A stretch of DNA of 64,000 nucleotides from JAPPHA01 sp963662815 (lineage in GTDB: Bacteria; Pseudomonadota; Alphaproteobacteria; Rhodobacterales; Rhodobacteraceae): NCBI GenBank assembly GCA_963662815.2, contig CAXXWA010000004.1, positions 271,092-335,091 of the forward strand, in the 5' to 3' direction. The position numbers and the translations under genes were made by a program. The notes beneath the pieces are model-generated. The model did no database searches, was not told where the DNA came from, and saw only the letters and a list, made by a program, of their open reading frames with translations. This document shows, in pieces, positions 35,516 through 44,622 of this stretch (the first letter of the stretch is position 1; every line of letters starts with the position of its first letter).

Positions 35516-36502
35516 TTACTCGGTTCCGAGGCAGTCGGTGAATGACTTCGCGAGGTCGTCCATGAGCTCGAACCACGCATCCGGTCCGGGTTCAATGTCG
35601 ATTCCGAGCGCATCGAGACTGCCGGTTCGAATGTCGGCACCCCTGATGACCGTCTCGATGAGGCCGGGATCGTATTGCGCTTCCGCAAACGCGCATTCGA
35701 CATTCCTGTCGTGCATCGCCTCGCGCATTTCGAGGAGTCTCCTCGCGCCGGGCGGCCTTCCCGGATCGATGACGACTGCGCCCACGCCGTTGAGGCCGTA
35801 GGCGTCCTCGAAGTACCGGTACCCGTCGTGGAACACGATGAATGCCTTCTCGTGAACCGGCCGCAACCGGTCCTGTACATCGATCGCCTTCGCGAGAATG
35901 CGGCCCTGAATCTCTTGCGCGTTCTGCATGTAGTAGTCCGCATTTTGCGGATCCAGCCGGACGAACGCATCGGCGACGACGTCGACAATGACGCCCGCAA
36001 GTTCGGGATCGATCCAGATATGCGTATCGAATTCGCCGTGGTCGTGAGCTTCGTCGCCATGCGCAGGTTCGTCTTCGTGCTGGTCCTCGTGCGCATGGTC
36101 ATGCTCGTGCTCGCCCTCGTCCTCCCATATTCCGGCTTCGCGAAACGGAAGCAGATCCATGCCTTCCGCGTGACTGAGGGTCACGACCGTGGTGCCGGAT
36201 CCAAGGTTCGCGATGGGGCGGATGAGAAAGGTCTCCATGGTCTCGCCGACCCAGACCACGACGTCGGCTTCGCTCAGCATCCGAGCTTCCGACGGGCGCA
36301 TCCTGAAGGTGTGCGGGTCGCCGGAACCGGTTATGAGCAATTTCGGCGTTCCGAGATCGCCAATCACCCCGGCGACGAGCGAATGGACGGGCTTGAGACT
36401 GACCACCACATTGAGCTCTGCTGAACTGTCCGCCCTCTCGGGAAAGCCGGCGCTCAGCAGCAAGGTCGCCGGCAGAACTCCGGCGAGGCAGGTTCTTTTC
36501 AT
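35516..36502 (-). CDS. znuA: Zinc ABC importer periplasmic binding protein, copy 1
   Basis: A 328-residue cluster A-I metal-binding protein. A signal peptide precedes NVVVSLKPVHSLVAGVIGDLG. Likely zinc ligands are His40, His64 (GSGDPHTF) and His161 (DTHIWIDP), with a later Asp. A His/Asp/Glu loop lies at residues 131-155 (EHEHDHAHED and DEAHDHGE), typical of zinc rather than manganese binders. It is last in a minus-strand set after the ATPase and permease, 235 bases from the permease. Confidence 0.9.
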   Translation of the reverse strand: MKRTCLAGVLPATLLLSAGFPERADSSAELNVVVSLKPVHSLVAGVIGDLGTPKLLITGSGDPHTFRMRPSEARMLSEADVVVWVGETMETFLIRPIANLGSGTTVVTLSHAEGMDLLPFREAGIWEDEGEHEHDHAHEDQHEDEPAHGDEAHDHGEFDTHIWIDPELAGVIVDVVADAFVRLDPQNADYYMQNAQEIQGRILAKAIDVQDRLRPVHEKAFIVFHDGYRYFEDAYGLNGVGAVVIDPGRPPGARRLLEMREAMHDRNVECAFAEAQYDPGLIETVIRGADIRTGSLDALGIDIEPGPDAWFELMDDLAKSFTDCLGTE

Positions 36503-36737
36503 GGAAAGGATCCCTTTCTTCCAAGGTCCCGGTCGAGTCTTCCCGGGAGAAACGCGAATTGGTTGCGGCAGACCATGCCTGTCCGGCAGACGGTTGGGTT
36601 TGCCGGCCGGACGCGGCGACAGCCTGAAGCAATGCCGGACCCGGCCGGGCGCGTCCGCGTCCGGTTGGACATCAAGGCACCCGAAGTCCGGCATGCTCGC
36701 CCGTTCGCGCGGCCCCGGGCCGGGCCGGTCTTCCGCG

Positions 36738-37544
36738 CTACCCTGCATGGACGCCCGGGCTGCGGAGTCGCGTCGCCACGAATATCAGGAGGGCTGCGAC
36801 GACGATTGACGGACCGGCCGGGGTATCGAATCTTGCCGAGGCGTACATTCCCGCCACGGTGGACGCGACACCGACGAGGACTGCGCCGGCGGCCATCAGT
36901 TCGGGGTTCCGTGCAAACCGCCTCGCAGCAGCCGCCGGAATGATCAGCATCGCGACGATCAGCAGTATGCCGACGATCTTTATTGCAATGGCGATGATTG
37001 CGGCGACGAGCAGTCCGAACAGCAATCGCGCCCGCTCGGGTTTCATCCCCGCGACCACGGCCAGTTCCTCGTTGACCGTTGCCGCGAGCAGGGGGCGCCA
37101 GAGCTTCGCCATTATCAGCAGTCCGAACAGCCCGCCGATCCAGACTACCGCCAAGTCGATCCGGGAAATTGCGAGTATGTCGCCGAACAGCAATGCTTCC
37201 AGGTTGATTCGAATGTTCGGCAGAAAGGACAGGAAGACGAGCCCCAGAGCCATGCCTCCGTGCGCCATCAGGCCGAGCAGCGTATCCGTTGGCAGGAGGC
37301 CGCGCCTTTCCAGGTAGAACATGATCGTCGCGACAAGGAAGGCGCCGGCAAGGATGCAGATCACCAGGTTCAGGTCGAATGCGATCGCGAGCGCGATTCC
37401 GAGAAGGGAAGTGTGCGCAATTGTTTCCCCGAAATACGAAAGCCTTCTCCAGACGACGAAGCAGCCCGCCGGTCCGGTGATGACGGCAAGGCCGATGCCG
37501 GCGAGCATCGCACGCACGAGGAAATCCGTCGTCCACAGACTCAT
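36738..37544 (-). CDS. znuB: Zinc ABC importer permease, copy 1
   Basis: A 268-residue ABC-3 family permease with about eight helices. GPAGCFVVWRRLSYFGETIAHTSLLGIAL near the start and VKIVGILLIVAMLIIPAAAAR are the ZnuB family motifs. Its ATG overlaps the ATPase stop by 4 bases. It works with the ATPase and binding protein of the same cluster. Confidence 0.9.
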   Translation of the reverse strand: MSLWTTDFLVRAMLAGIGLAVITGPAGCFVVWRRLSYFGETIAHTSLLGIALAIAFDLNLVICILAGAFLVATIMFYLERRGLLPTDTLLGLMAHGGMALGLVFLSFLPNIRINLEALLFGDILAISRIDLAVVWIGGLFGLLIMAKLWRPLLAATVNEELAVVAGMKPERARLLFGLLVAAIIAIAIKIVGILLIVAMLIIPAAAARRFARNPELMAAGAVLVGVASTVAGMYASARFDTPAGPSIVVAALLIFVATRLRSPGVHAG

Positions 37545-38269
37545 GGCGCACTCTCCCCGGACCGAGCCGCCCTGGCTTTCGCCAGCTTCGCAAGGTGCTG
37601 CGCTTCGATTTCCGCTTCATTGGGATAGAGCACCAGGAAGTCGTCGCCGGTCTTCAGCGCCTGCTCCAGGTCGTGCGTCACGGTCAGGACTCCGCAATCC
37701 AGTTCGTCGCGCACGTCCTGGACAAGCTTGTGGATGTCGTCGGCGCCTTTGGTGTCCAGGCCCTGCTCGGGCTCGTCAAGCACCAGCAGTTCCGGTCGCT
37801 CGATGAGCGACCTGGCCAGGAGGAGGCGCTGAAGTTCCCCGCCCGAGAGCGTCGCAACCTGCGGGTTGCCGAGCTTGTCGAGACCGACCGACTCGAGGGC
37901 GCGGTCTATTGCCTCGTCCGGATAGTTCGCCGTCAGCGTGATCATCCGGCGGATCGTTATCGGCAGCGTGTAGTTGATCTGGAACCGTTGCGGTACGTAT
38001 CCGATCTTGCGGGTTCTTCGCACGATATGTCCCTCGGTGATCGGAATGAGCCCGAGGATCGCCTTGACGCTCGTCGACTTGCCGGCGCCGTTCGCCCCGA
38101 CGACATAGACCAGCTGACCGGGCCGCACGGTGACCGAGGCATTACGAATCAGCCAGTGGCCGCACCTCCTGACGCCGATGTTGACGGCTTCGATTAGAGG
38201 CGGTCGATTCTCTGGTTCGGTCGGGATGCTTCCCCCTCCATTCGATGATCCAGGAATCCTTTCAGTCAT
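37541..38269 (-). CDS. znuC: Zinc ABC importer ATPase, copy 1
   Basis: A 242-residue ATPase of the ZnuC type. VVGANGAGKST (Walker A), YVPQRFQINYTLPIT (family-specific), LSGGELQRLLLARSL, LLVLDEPEQGLD and TVTHDLEQAL are present. The start is uncertain: the ATG used gives MTERIPG, and the frame stays open upstream without family similarity and without a good ribosome site. No Zur-type palindrome was found ahead of this cluster, unlike copy 2. Confidence 0.87.
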   Translation of the reverse strand: MTERIPGSSNGGGSIPTEPENRPPLIEAVNIGVRRCGHWLIRNASVTVRPGQLVYVVGANGAGKSTSVKAILGLIPITEGHIVRRTRKIGYVPQRFQINYTLPITIRRMITLTANYPDEAIDRALESVGLDKLGNPQVATLSGGELQRLLLARSLIERPELLVLDEPEQGLDTKGADDIHKLVQDVRDELDCGVLTVTHDLEQALKTGDDFLVLYPNEAEIEAQHLAKLAKARAARSGESAP

Positions 38270-39235
38270 GGAGGACCGTGCTCGTCGCCAGGTGTTCAAG
38301 TCAATTTGCTGTCCGTATCTGTAGCGGATCGAGACTATCCCGCATTCGTCGCGAAGTCGACAATGTTGTCCGTCTGTCACGTGATCGGCGGCAATTGGCG
38401 ATGGCGCGGTGATTTCAGACGCTGCCGGCGGGCGCAGGTCTTCGGCAGCGCAAGGGACGGCGCTTTGCGAAAGCCGGGCTGTACGGGCCGGACGGGGTGT
38501 CAGGGCGAACGTCGTGCTCCGGAATCCGCGCCGCCCGAAGGCTGGCCGGTACCTGCAGGAACACCGCCTGCAGGGGAAACAGCAATGCGAAGGGAAGCCG
38601 GACCCGGCTTAACGTCGCCCGGACCCGGCCGGCCAGTTTGAGACGCCGCAAACTGGTGGCGTCGATGCGGGCTCCTGCGGTATCGGTGACCCGCAGGCTC
38701 CGCCCGGCGCAAGGTGATCATCAGAATGCCGGCAATGGCCGATACATGCAGGCACAGTCGGCTGGCCCGCATGTTCGGCGAACAACCGGAGCCGATGATC
38801 CCCGATCCGGCTTGGTCACGACCCGGCCGGCCCGGCTCGGGGGAGTCCGCGTCCGGTGGCGGACCACTGGAGCCGCGGCTTGCGGAGCGACCTGGCAATT
38901 CGCCGACCCGGCCAGGATTGCTGGCCGGATCGAGTATGATGTCGACGCCTTCCGTCTCGTGCCGGGCAATTTGTCTCCTTGCGGCACGAGTTGACGCTGC
39001 CGCGCAGCAAGATTCGCGTGAGGATGCATCAATGTCATCGGACAGCGGACAAACCGGCCCGGGTGCGCTGAAACTCGGCCATGCGAGCCGGTCGCGACGC
39101 GGAATCAAGGTCGGGTCGGACGCCTGTTTTGGGCGCGGCCGCCGGCGGGTCGCCGCGACTGCCTCGCGAAACCGCCGTCTGCGCCAGAAGGTCGGACCGG
39201 CCGTTGCCGAGACGCCGGCCGGTCCGTTTCCGGTC
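38270..39235. other. Gene-free region with an IS1380 remnant
   Basis: Nearly 1 kb between the two zinc importer clusters. No intact gene is present. The middle part is a decayed transposase (listed separately). From about 39040 to 39235 no feature was found; the promoter of the first zinc cluster should lie between 38270 and 38400 but shows no clear boxes. Confidence 0.55.
38510..39000 (-). pseudogene. IS1380-family transposase remnant (C-terminal part)
   Basis: On the minus strand NMRASRLCLHVSAIAGIL and, after a frameshift, IDATSLRRLKLAGRVRATL plus SRVRLPFALLFPLQAVF align in order with the end of IS1380 transposases (MRANQLRL...AY.L...LRR, then RLKLLKIGA.V..S.RRI). The first two-thirds of the gene is missing or unrecognisable, and no terminal inverted repeats were found. 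The element is long dead. Confidence 0.55.
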
Positions 39236-40309
39236 TCACAAGCACTCCGCCAGCGTAGTGGCCATGTTGCGGATCACCTGCGGATAGAGCGCTGGCCCCG
39301 GTTCGAGATCCGCCCCCAGCGGGTCGATCACGCCGGTGCCTGCATCGGTTCCATCAAGGACGGTGGCGACGAGACCCGGGTTGTATTGGGGCTCGGAGAG
39401 GACGCAATCAATGCCTTCCTCCCGAATCCTGTCCTGGATCTCGGCGATCCGCGCCGGGCTGGGATCTGACGCGTCGCCGAGCGAAATCGCACCCGAGGCG
39501 GGGAAGTCGAACGCGGTCTCGAAATACTGATAGGCATCGTGGAAGACGATGAAGTCGCGGCCGCGGACAGGATCGAGAATCTCGCTCACCTCAGCGGAAA
39601 GGGCCTCCATTTCCGCCCGGCCGCCCGCAGCGTTGGCGAAGTAGGCGCCCGCATTGTCAGGGTCTGCAGCCGAAAGCCTTGCGGCGATCAGGTTCAGCCA
39701 GATGCCAGCGTTCTCAGGCGAGAGCCAGGCATGTGGATCGTGTTCGCCATGGGCGTGACCATGGTCGTCATGGGCATGCTCCTCGTGCCCGTGCTCCTCG
39801 TGCCCGTGCTCCTTGTGCCCGTGCTCCTCGTGCCCGTGCTCCTCGTCGCCTGCGTGTTCCTCATGGCCATGTCCCTCGTCGTCGGCGTGGCCATGTCCTT
39901 CGTCGTGCGCATGCTCTTCATGCTCCTCGTCTTCATGCGCGTGAGCCTCGAACAACGCGCCTTCCCGGAATTCGAGCAGGGTCGTGCCCTCAGCCTCCAG
40001 CAAAGCCGTGACTTCCGCATTCACTGCAAGCGTTTTCAATGCATCCGCGAGCCAGGGAGTCAGGTCTTCGCCCATCCAAAACACAAGGTCTGCATCCTGC
40101 AGCGCGGCCGCTTCGGAAGGGCGCAGGCTGTACTCATGGGGCGAGGCGCCCGGCTGCACGATCAGGGCTGGCCCGCCGACCCCCTCCATAACGCGCGCCA
40201 CGAGCGAATGCACCGGCGCGATGTCGACCGCAACGCTTGGCACGTCCGACGTGGCGGTGCCTCCCATCAACGCGACTGCGGCCGAGAGCGGAAGTAGCTT
40301 TCTGGACAT
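39236..40309 (-). CDS. znuA: Zinc ABC importer periplasmic binding protein, copy 2
   Basis: A 357-residue ZnuA. His34 (PVHSLV), His58 (SPHEYS), His193 (DPHAWLSP) and a later HDAYQYF segment supply the zinc site. Residues 122-193 form a very long His/Glu/Asp loop with tandem GHEEH units, longer than in copy 1. The ATG chosen has GGAGA five bases upstream; an ATG four codons earlier would touch the Zur box. It is divergent from zur, znuC and znuB of the same cluster and is probably co-regulated by the shared Zur site. Confidence 0.92.
   Translation of the reverse strand: MSRKLLPLSAAVALMGGTATSDVPSVAVDIAPVHSLVARVMEGVGGPALIVQPGASPHEYSLRPSEAAALQDADLVFWMGEDLTPWLADALKTLAVNAEVTALLEAEGTTLLEFREGALFEAHAHEDEEHEEHAHDEGHGHADDEGHGHEEHAGDEEHGHEEHGHKEHGHEEHGHEEHAHDDHGHAHGEHDPHAWLSPENAGIWLNLIAARLSAADPDNAGAYFANAAGGRAEMEALSAEVSEILDPVRGRDFIVFHDAYQYFETAFDFPASGAISLGDASDPSPARIAEIQDRIREEGIDCVLSEPQYNPGLVATVLDGTDAGTGVIDPLGADLEPGPALYPQVIRNMATTLAECL
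39779..39848 (-). repeat. Tandem 15-bp repeat encoding GHEEH units in the His-rich loop
   Basis: About four and a half copies of a 15-bp unit (plus strand CTCCTCGTGCCCGTG with one-base variants). Each encodes Gly-His-Glu-Glu-His on the minus strand; one copy has Lys for the first Glu. Slippage at this repeat could change loop length and so zinc-gathering capacity without shifting frame. Confidence 0.85.
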
Positions 40310-40321
40310 TGGATTCTCCAT

Positions 40322-40336
40322 GTGATATTATAACAT
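40322..40336. promoter_or_regulatory. Zur box between znuA copy 2 and zur
   Basis: GTGATATTATAACAT is an AT-rich near-palindrome of the form GTxATATTATAACAT, matching the alphaproteobacterial Zur operator (TGTTATAATATAACA-like). It sits between divergent znuA and zur, 12 bases from the znuA start and 30 from zur. Binding of zinc-loaded Zur would shut both directions when zinc is plentiful. Confidence 0.75.
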
Positions 40337-40366
40337 AGCAAATCTGCATACCTGATGTGGAATGAC

Positions 40367-40891
40367 ATGACAAGCGATGCGCGGCCCGCACCCCACAAGA
40401 ACCCGACCCCGTTTGTATTCCGGAAGCATGACCACGACGCCTGCGTCGGCCAGGCGCTGGCCGTCGCCGAGGCCCGCTGTGCAGCGGAAAGTCTGCGCCT
40501 GACGCCAGTGCGGCGGAAGGTGCTTGAACTGCTGCTTCAGGAGCACCGGGCGCTTGGGGCCTATGCAATCCTGGACATGCTGCGGGAGGCGGGATTCGCA
40601 TCGCAGCCGCCGGTGGCCTATCGCGCACTCGACTTCCTGGCGGAGCATGGATTCGTGCACAGGATCGAGCGCCTCAATGCCTTTGTTGCATGTGCGCATC
40701 CCGAGGAGAACCATTCGCCCGCGTTCATGATATGCCGCCTTTGCGATGCCGTGGCCGAAACGCATTCGGCACCCGCAAGAGTTGCGCTCGCCGCCGCGGC
40801 GCGCGAGGCCGGGTTCAGGATCGAAAGAACCGTTGTTGAAGTCGAGGGGGTTTGCCCGGTTTGCGCGGACCCGAATGCGCCGTGCCCTTGA
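40367..40891 (+). CDS. zur: Fur-family zinc uptake regulator
   Basis: A 174-residue Fur-family protein. The winged helix covers LRLTPVRRKVLELL through VAYRALDFLAEHGFVHRI (residues 44-100). Two Cys pairs for structural zinc are Cys123/Cys126 (CRLC) and Cys163/Cys166 (CPVC), and a His-rich start (RKHDHD) may help sense zinc. Gene order, next to znuA, znuC and znuB and beside a Zur box, supports Zur over Fur. An ATG four codons earlier is also possible. It overlaps znuC. Confidence 0.9.
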   Translation: MTSDARPAPHKNPTPFVFRKHDHDACVGQALAVAEARCAAESLRLTPVRRKVLELLLQEHRALGAYAILDMLREAGFASQPPVAYRALDFLAEHGFVHRIERLNAFVACAHPEENHSPAFMICRLCDAVAETHSAPARVALAAAAREAGFRIERTVVEVEGVCPVCADPNAPCP

Positions 40892-41637
40892 TCAGCGTTG
40901 AAAACCTGAGCGTCCGCTATGGCGCCAACACCGTGCTGCGCCATGTCGGCCTGACTGTGGAGCGAGGCGAGATCGTCACCATCGTTGGCCCGAACGGATC
41001 GGGCAAGACAAGCCTCCTGCGGGCCATAATCGGCGCGGCTGAACCTGCCGCGGGCCGGATCAAGCTCAAGCCCGGCCTCCGGATCGGCTATGTGCCGCAA
41101 CGCCTGCATATCGACCCGACCCTTCCGATCACCGTGGAACGCTTCATGCGCCTTTCAATCCGCGCGCGACGAAAAGACTGCGCGGCGGCGCTGGATGCGG
41201 CCGGCGTACCGGACCTGTCGGAACGGCAGATGTCCCAACTGTCCAGCGGCCAGTTTCAACGCGTGTTGCTGGCACGAGCCTTGATCACGCGGCCCGAGAT
41301 CCTGATTCTCGATGAAGCGACCCAGGGTCTGGATCAGCCCGGCTCCGCCGCCCTTTACCGGCAGATCGAATCAGTTCGCGCCGAAACCGGCTGCGCCGTG
41401 CTGATGATCAGCCACGAGCTGCATGTTGTCATGAGCGCTTCGGATCGGGTGGTTTGCCTCAACGGCCACGTTTGCTGCGAGGGAACGCCGGCGGTCGTCG
41501 CCTCCGCCCCGGAGTACCGGGCGTTGTTCGGGACCGGCACCGGAGGTGCGCTGGCGCTTTACCGGCACGATCACGATCACAATCACGATCACATGCATGA
41601 CCGCGAGGCAGCGGAATTATGCTCGACGACTTCATGA
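40882..41637 (+). CDS. znuC: Zinc ABC importer ATPase, copy 2
   Basis: A 251-residue ZnuC. Walker A IVGPNGSGKTS, YVPQRLHIDPTLPIT, signature LSSGQFQRVLLARAL (Ser for the first Gly), Walker B ILILDEATQGLD and ISHELHVVM are visible. The start is a GTG inside the zur stop region. The C-terminus carries a His-Asp run (HDHDHNHDHMHD), as in many ZnuC proteins. It overlaps the permease gene by 19 bases. Confidence 0.9.
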   Translation: MPLISVENLSVRYGANTVLRHVGLTVERGEIVTIVGPNGSGKTSLLRAIIGAAEPAAGRIKLKPGLRIGYVPQRLHIDPTLPITVERFMRLSIRARRKDCAAALDAAGVPDLSERQMSQLSSGQFQRVLLARALITRPEILILDEATQGLDQPGSAALYRQIESVRAETGCAVLMISHELHVVMSASDRVVCLNGHVCCEGTPAVVASAPEYRALFGTGTGGALALYRHDHDHNHDHMHDREAAELCSTTS

Positions 41638-42416
41638 CGCGGGCAACGCTTGCCGGCGTCGGGGTGGCCATTGCGGCAGCCCCGCTCGGCTGCTTCGTGG
41701 TTTGGCGTCGGATGGCGTATTTCGGCGACGCCACGGCCCATGCGGCAATGCTCGGCGTCGCGCTGTCACTGGCGATGCAAGTATCGATCTTCATGGGAAC
41801 AGTGGTGGTGGCGCTGGCCATGGCCGCAACCGTGAATTCGCTGACCGGTCGGGTCTATGCGATGGACACGCTCCTTGGCGTGCTGGCCCATTCCGCACTC
41901 GCCTTCGGACTTGTTGCGGCTTCCTTTCTGTCCGGCGTCCGCATCGACTTGATGGCCTACCTCTTCGGGGACGTTCTCGCCGTATCGCGCGTTGACCTCC
42001 TGGTGATCTGGGGCGGGGCGGGACTCGTGGTCGCGCTGATCGCCTCGCGCTGGACGGCGTTGCTGACCACCACACTTAACGAGGAACTTGCCTATGCCAG
42101 CGGGATTGATCCAAAGCGTGAAAGGCTGATCCTTTCGCTCTCTCTGGCGATCACGGTAGCTGTCGCGATCAAGGTCGTGGGCGTGCTGCTCATCGCCGCC
42201 ATGCTTGTCATTCCAGCCGCCGCTGCCCGCAGCCTTGCCAGGACGCCTGAAGCGATGGCGATGATCGCCGCCTGTATCGGCGGAGTCTCGGCGCTGGTCG
42301 GCTTGCGCGCCGCTTATGTCCTTGACACGCCGGCAGGCCCTTCAATCGTATGCGTTGCTGCCTTGCTGTTTGCCGGACTCGGCCTCATGGGCTGGCGCAG
42401 CCGACGCGGAGCGTAG
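41619..42416 (+). CDS. znuB: Zinc ABC importer permease, copy 2
   Basis: A 265-residue ABC-3 permease. APLGCFVVWRRMAYFGDATAHAAMLG and IKVVGVLLIAAMLVIPAAAARS-type motifs match copy 1 but with clear divergence, so the two clusters are old paralogues or one was acquired. It completes the zur-znuC-znuB transcript. Confidence 0.9.
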   Translation: MLDDFMTRATLAGVGVAIAAAPLGCFVVWRRMAYFGDATAHAAMLGVALSLAMQVSIFMGTVVVALAMAATVNSLTGRVYAMDTLLGVLAHSALAFGLVAASFLSGVRIDLMAYLFGDVLAVSRVDLLVIWGGAGLVVALIASRWTALLTTTLNEELAYASGIDPKRERLILSLSLAITVAVAIKVVGVLLIAAMLVIPAAAARSLARTPEAMAMIAACIGGVSALVGLRAAYVLDTPAGPSIVCVAALLFAGLGLMGWRSRRGA

Positions 42417-42609
42417 GCACTTGCAGCCGCCGGGCGCATTCCAGTCAGGTCTTTGCCGCCGCCGCTGCGCGCGCCATAATGTGGCGCACCTCAATGGCCC
42501 CGATCCGTACGGCGCCGATCTTTCGTGGCGCTTGCGCTTGGGCGCTTGAGCGGCAAGTACGAATCCTCTCGACGTCGGACACGCCGCGTCCCGCAAAAGA
42601 CCGCAAATC
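42417..42609. other. Intergenic region, nothing recognised
   Basis: About 190 bases between znuB and the convergent broken Uma2 gene. No coding frame, hairpin with T run or repeat was seen. Confidence 0.4.
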
Positions 42610-43162
42610 TCACGCTCCGTCATCTTCCTTTGCAGTGCCAGCTGTTGCCTCGGGCCAGAGGGCGCCGAGAGGGAAGGTGACGGCGTCGAATGGCGGAAGC
42701 GAGACCGGCGCGTCATCGACGAGAGTGGCCCGCAGCAGCCAGCGCCCCTCGCGCAGCGCGAAGGCCTCGAGCGTCCGCGCATCGGGATCGACGAGCCAGA
42801 GATGGCCGACGCCCTCGCGGGCATAGAGCGCCCGCTTCCCGCCCAGGTCCAGCCGCCGCGTCCGGATACTCGGGCATCGTCCCCCGCCGCCAGCCGGCGA
42901 GGTCCGGCACCACGATGTCCTCGCCCAGGTGCAGCTCGGGCTCGAAAACGATCCGCCAGCCGCCGGGGCCGTCGTCGCCGTGGTTGAATGGCGGATAGAT
43001 CTTGGCGCCCAGGCCGGAACTCGCCCAGGCATGCCGCATGGCCGGCTTCGGGTGGGTGTGGAGCGTCCCGGCGACAACCTTGGCGACCATGCGGGGCGGC
43101 GCGTCGAGCACGTTCTGGCAGGTCGCCCGATGGGTTTCCCGTTGTCTGGCCCGTGCCGTCAC
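42610..43162 (-). pseudogene. Broken Uma2-family endonuclease gene
   Basis: The first part, from a GTG, reads QNVLDAPPRMVAKVVAGTLHT and GWRIVFEPELHLGEDI, then VVPDLAGWRR, the normal Uma2 (DUF820) start. Near 42870 the frame shifts and about 25 expected residues, including the DWVCEVLSPST segment with catalytic Asp and Glu, are lost. The rest continues GGKRALYAREGVGHLWLVDP to a normal C-terminus. With the nuclease core deleted the gene must be dead. Uma2 proteins are common in multicellular bacteria with uncertain roles. Confidence 0.8.
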
Positions 43163-43784
43163 GGTCTTTGCTGCTCCCGTTTGCTCCGTAAAGCCCGATT
43201 CTCTCGATACCGTCCAGCGAGATCGTCTCGGCGCGGCGGCCAAAGAACCAAGTCGTCTCCGTTTTTGCGAACTGGCAAGATGCCGGGCAACCCCGAGGCG
43301 AGCATCAGGGTGTTCCACATACGTGGTGATGCAAAGGGCGCGGACAAGGAATTGGCGCAGGGCGACCGGATGCTGATCCCGCTCGTCTTGCGTGCCGGTT
43401 CGGCCCGCCGCGAGACGGATCCCGGCACCTGCCTGCGGTCCAGCCGCTGTTCCGGCGAACGGGTCCCTGGTGCCGTTGACGGCCCGGAATGGTATCGCGA
43501 CATCCGTCGGGTGCGACGCCGCCGGGGAACGCGGCACGTTTCGCCGGGTTGTCGAGGCCGGCGGAGACGCCACTGTTCCGCGGCAGCCGGATGCAGCCTG
43601 GAGCGGCGTTCGGCGCGATGCGCAAGCACCATGTTTCCTGCGATCGGTCCCGGGGCGCCCGAAAGGGCGCGTTGTCGCCGGGCGAACCGGGCACGCCGAC
43701 CGCCTCGATTTCACGATGTGTCCGCGTGAAGCCGGATCGCTGTGCAAGACATGCGCAGTGCGGCGGTCTGCGAACCGAATGCGC
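43163..43784. other. Intergenic region, no gene recognised
   Basis: About 620 bases between the broken Uma2 gene and the metallo-beta-lactamase-fold gene. Open frames exist on both strands but show no family motif or ribosome site. It may be further decayed mobile DNA. Confidence 0.45.
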
Positions 43785-44615
43785 TTAACCGCTGTCGTCG
43801 GCGAGCCGGGCAGGCTCGAGGACGACTATGGTCGGCCGGCTCGGAAGGTCGCGGAGACTGAGCTCGATCGCCGGCCCGCCCGGCCTGCGGATGGCGAACT
43901 CGTCCGACATTCCGGCGAGAAACGCGGCAAGGGATCCTGTCGAAAACCAGTGCATCGGGATCACGGCAGACGACCTGAGCCGCTTGAGCAGCCGGATCAT
44001 CTCGGGCAGCGAAAGGGTCAGCCCGCCGTCAACCGGGGCCATGACCACGTCGAGACGTCCGAGCGCGGCGAAGTGGCGATCGGTCGGATAGTGGTGAAGA
44101 TGGCCGAGATGCCCGATGCAAAGGCCCGCCACTTCGAAGACGAAGATGGAATTGCCCCGCGGCTCGATGCCGCCGAAGGAAGACCGGATGTCGGTGGAGA
44201 CATTGCGCACGAGCAGGTCTTCGATGACGAGGCGATGATCGATGCCCGCCCCGAATTCCTCGCCCCAGCCCCTCAGGACATGGGGAATCGCCGGATCCGG
44301 ATACGGCGTCCAGTGGGTAGAATGCGCATGGTTCATCGTCACCACGTCGGGAATCAGTTCGGTCGACCCGATGTGTCCGGTGAAGTCCGTGACCACGTTC
44401 AAACCGCTTTCCGTCCGGATCAGGAAGCTGGAGTGCTCGATGTAGTGAATTCTCACCGTGTGCGGGGCAAGCGGCGCCGACCAGCTCGCACGCTGGACGA
44501 ATTCGATGCCCGGCGCGGCGTCGGCGATCGCGATGCAATGACTCGCACGCCGCTCCTGCGCGCCAGCTTGCGATGCGGCGAACGCCGCGAGAAGGAAACA
44601 GGCGACCATTCGCAT
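43785..44615 (-). CDS. Secreted metallo-beta-lactamase-fold hydrolase (UlaG-like)
   Basis: A 276-residue protein with a signal peptide (MRMVACFLLAAFAASQAGA). The MBL fold is seen from IHYIEHSSFLIRTESGLNVVTDFTG, through VVTMNHAHSTHW (metal-binding His motif, with Ala-His-Ser rather than the strict HxHxDH), CIGHLGHLHHYPTD and VIPMHW. Export to the periplasm is unusual for UlaG-like proteins. A TGCTATAAT element overlaps the codon of an earlier ATG, so the later ATG is preferred and the mRNA may be leaderless. Substrate unknown. Confidence 0.8.
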   Translation of the reverse strand: MRMVACFLLAAFAASQAGAQERRASHCIAIADAAPGIEFVQRASWSAPLAPHTVRIHYIEHSSFLIRTESGLNVVTDFTGHIGSTELIPDVVTMNHAHSTHWTPYPDPAIPHVLRGWGEEFGAGIDHRLVIEDLLVRNVSTDIRSSFGGIEPRGNSIFVFEVAGLCIGHLGHLHHYPTDRHFAALGRLDVVMAPVDGGLTLSLPEMIRLLKRLRSSAVIPMHWFSTGSLAAFLAGMSDEFAIRRPGGPAIELSLRDLPSRPTIVVLEPARLADDSG

Positions 44616-44622
44616 GGCGGGC

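Noticed and set aside
38270..38400. Zur box ahead of zinc cluster 1
   Set aside because: Searched by eye for GTTATAT-TATAAC-like palindromes. None is present, so no site is claimed.
39695..40011. Arg/His-rich plus-strand frames over the znuA repeat
   Set aside because: They come from the repetitive codons of the His-rich loop read in the opposite direction.
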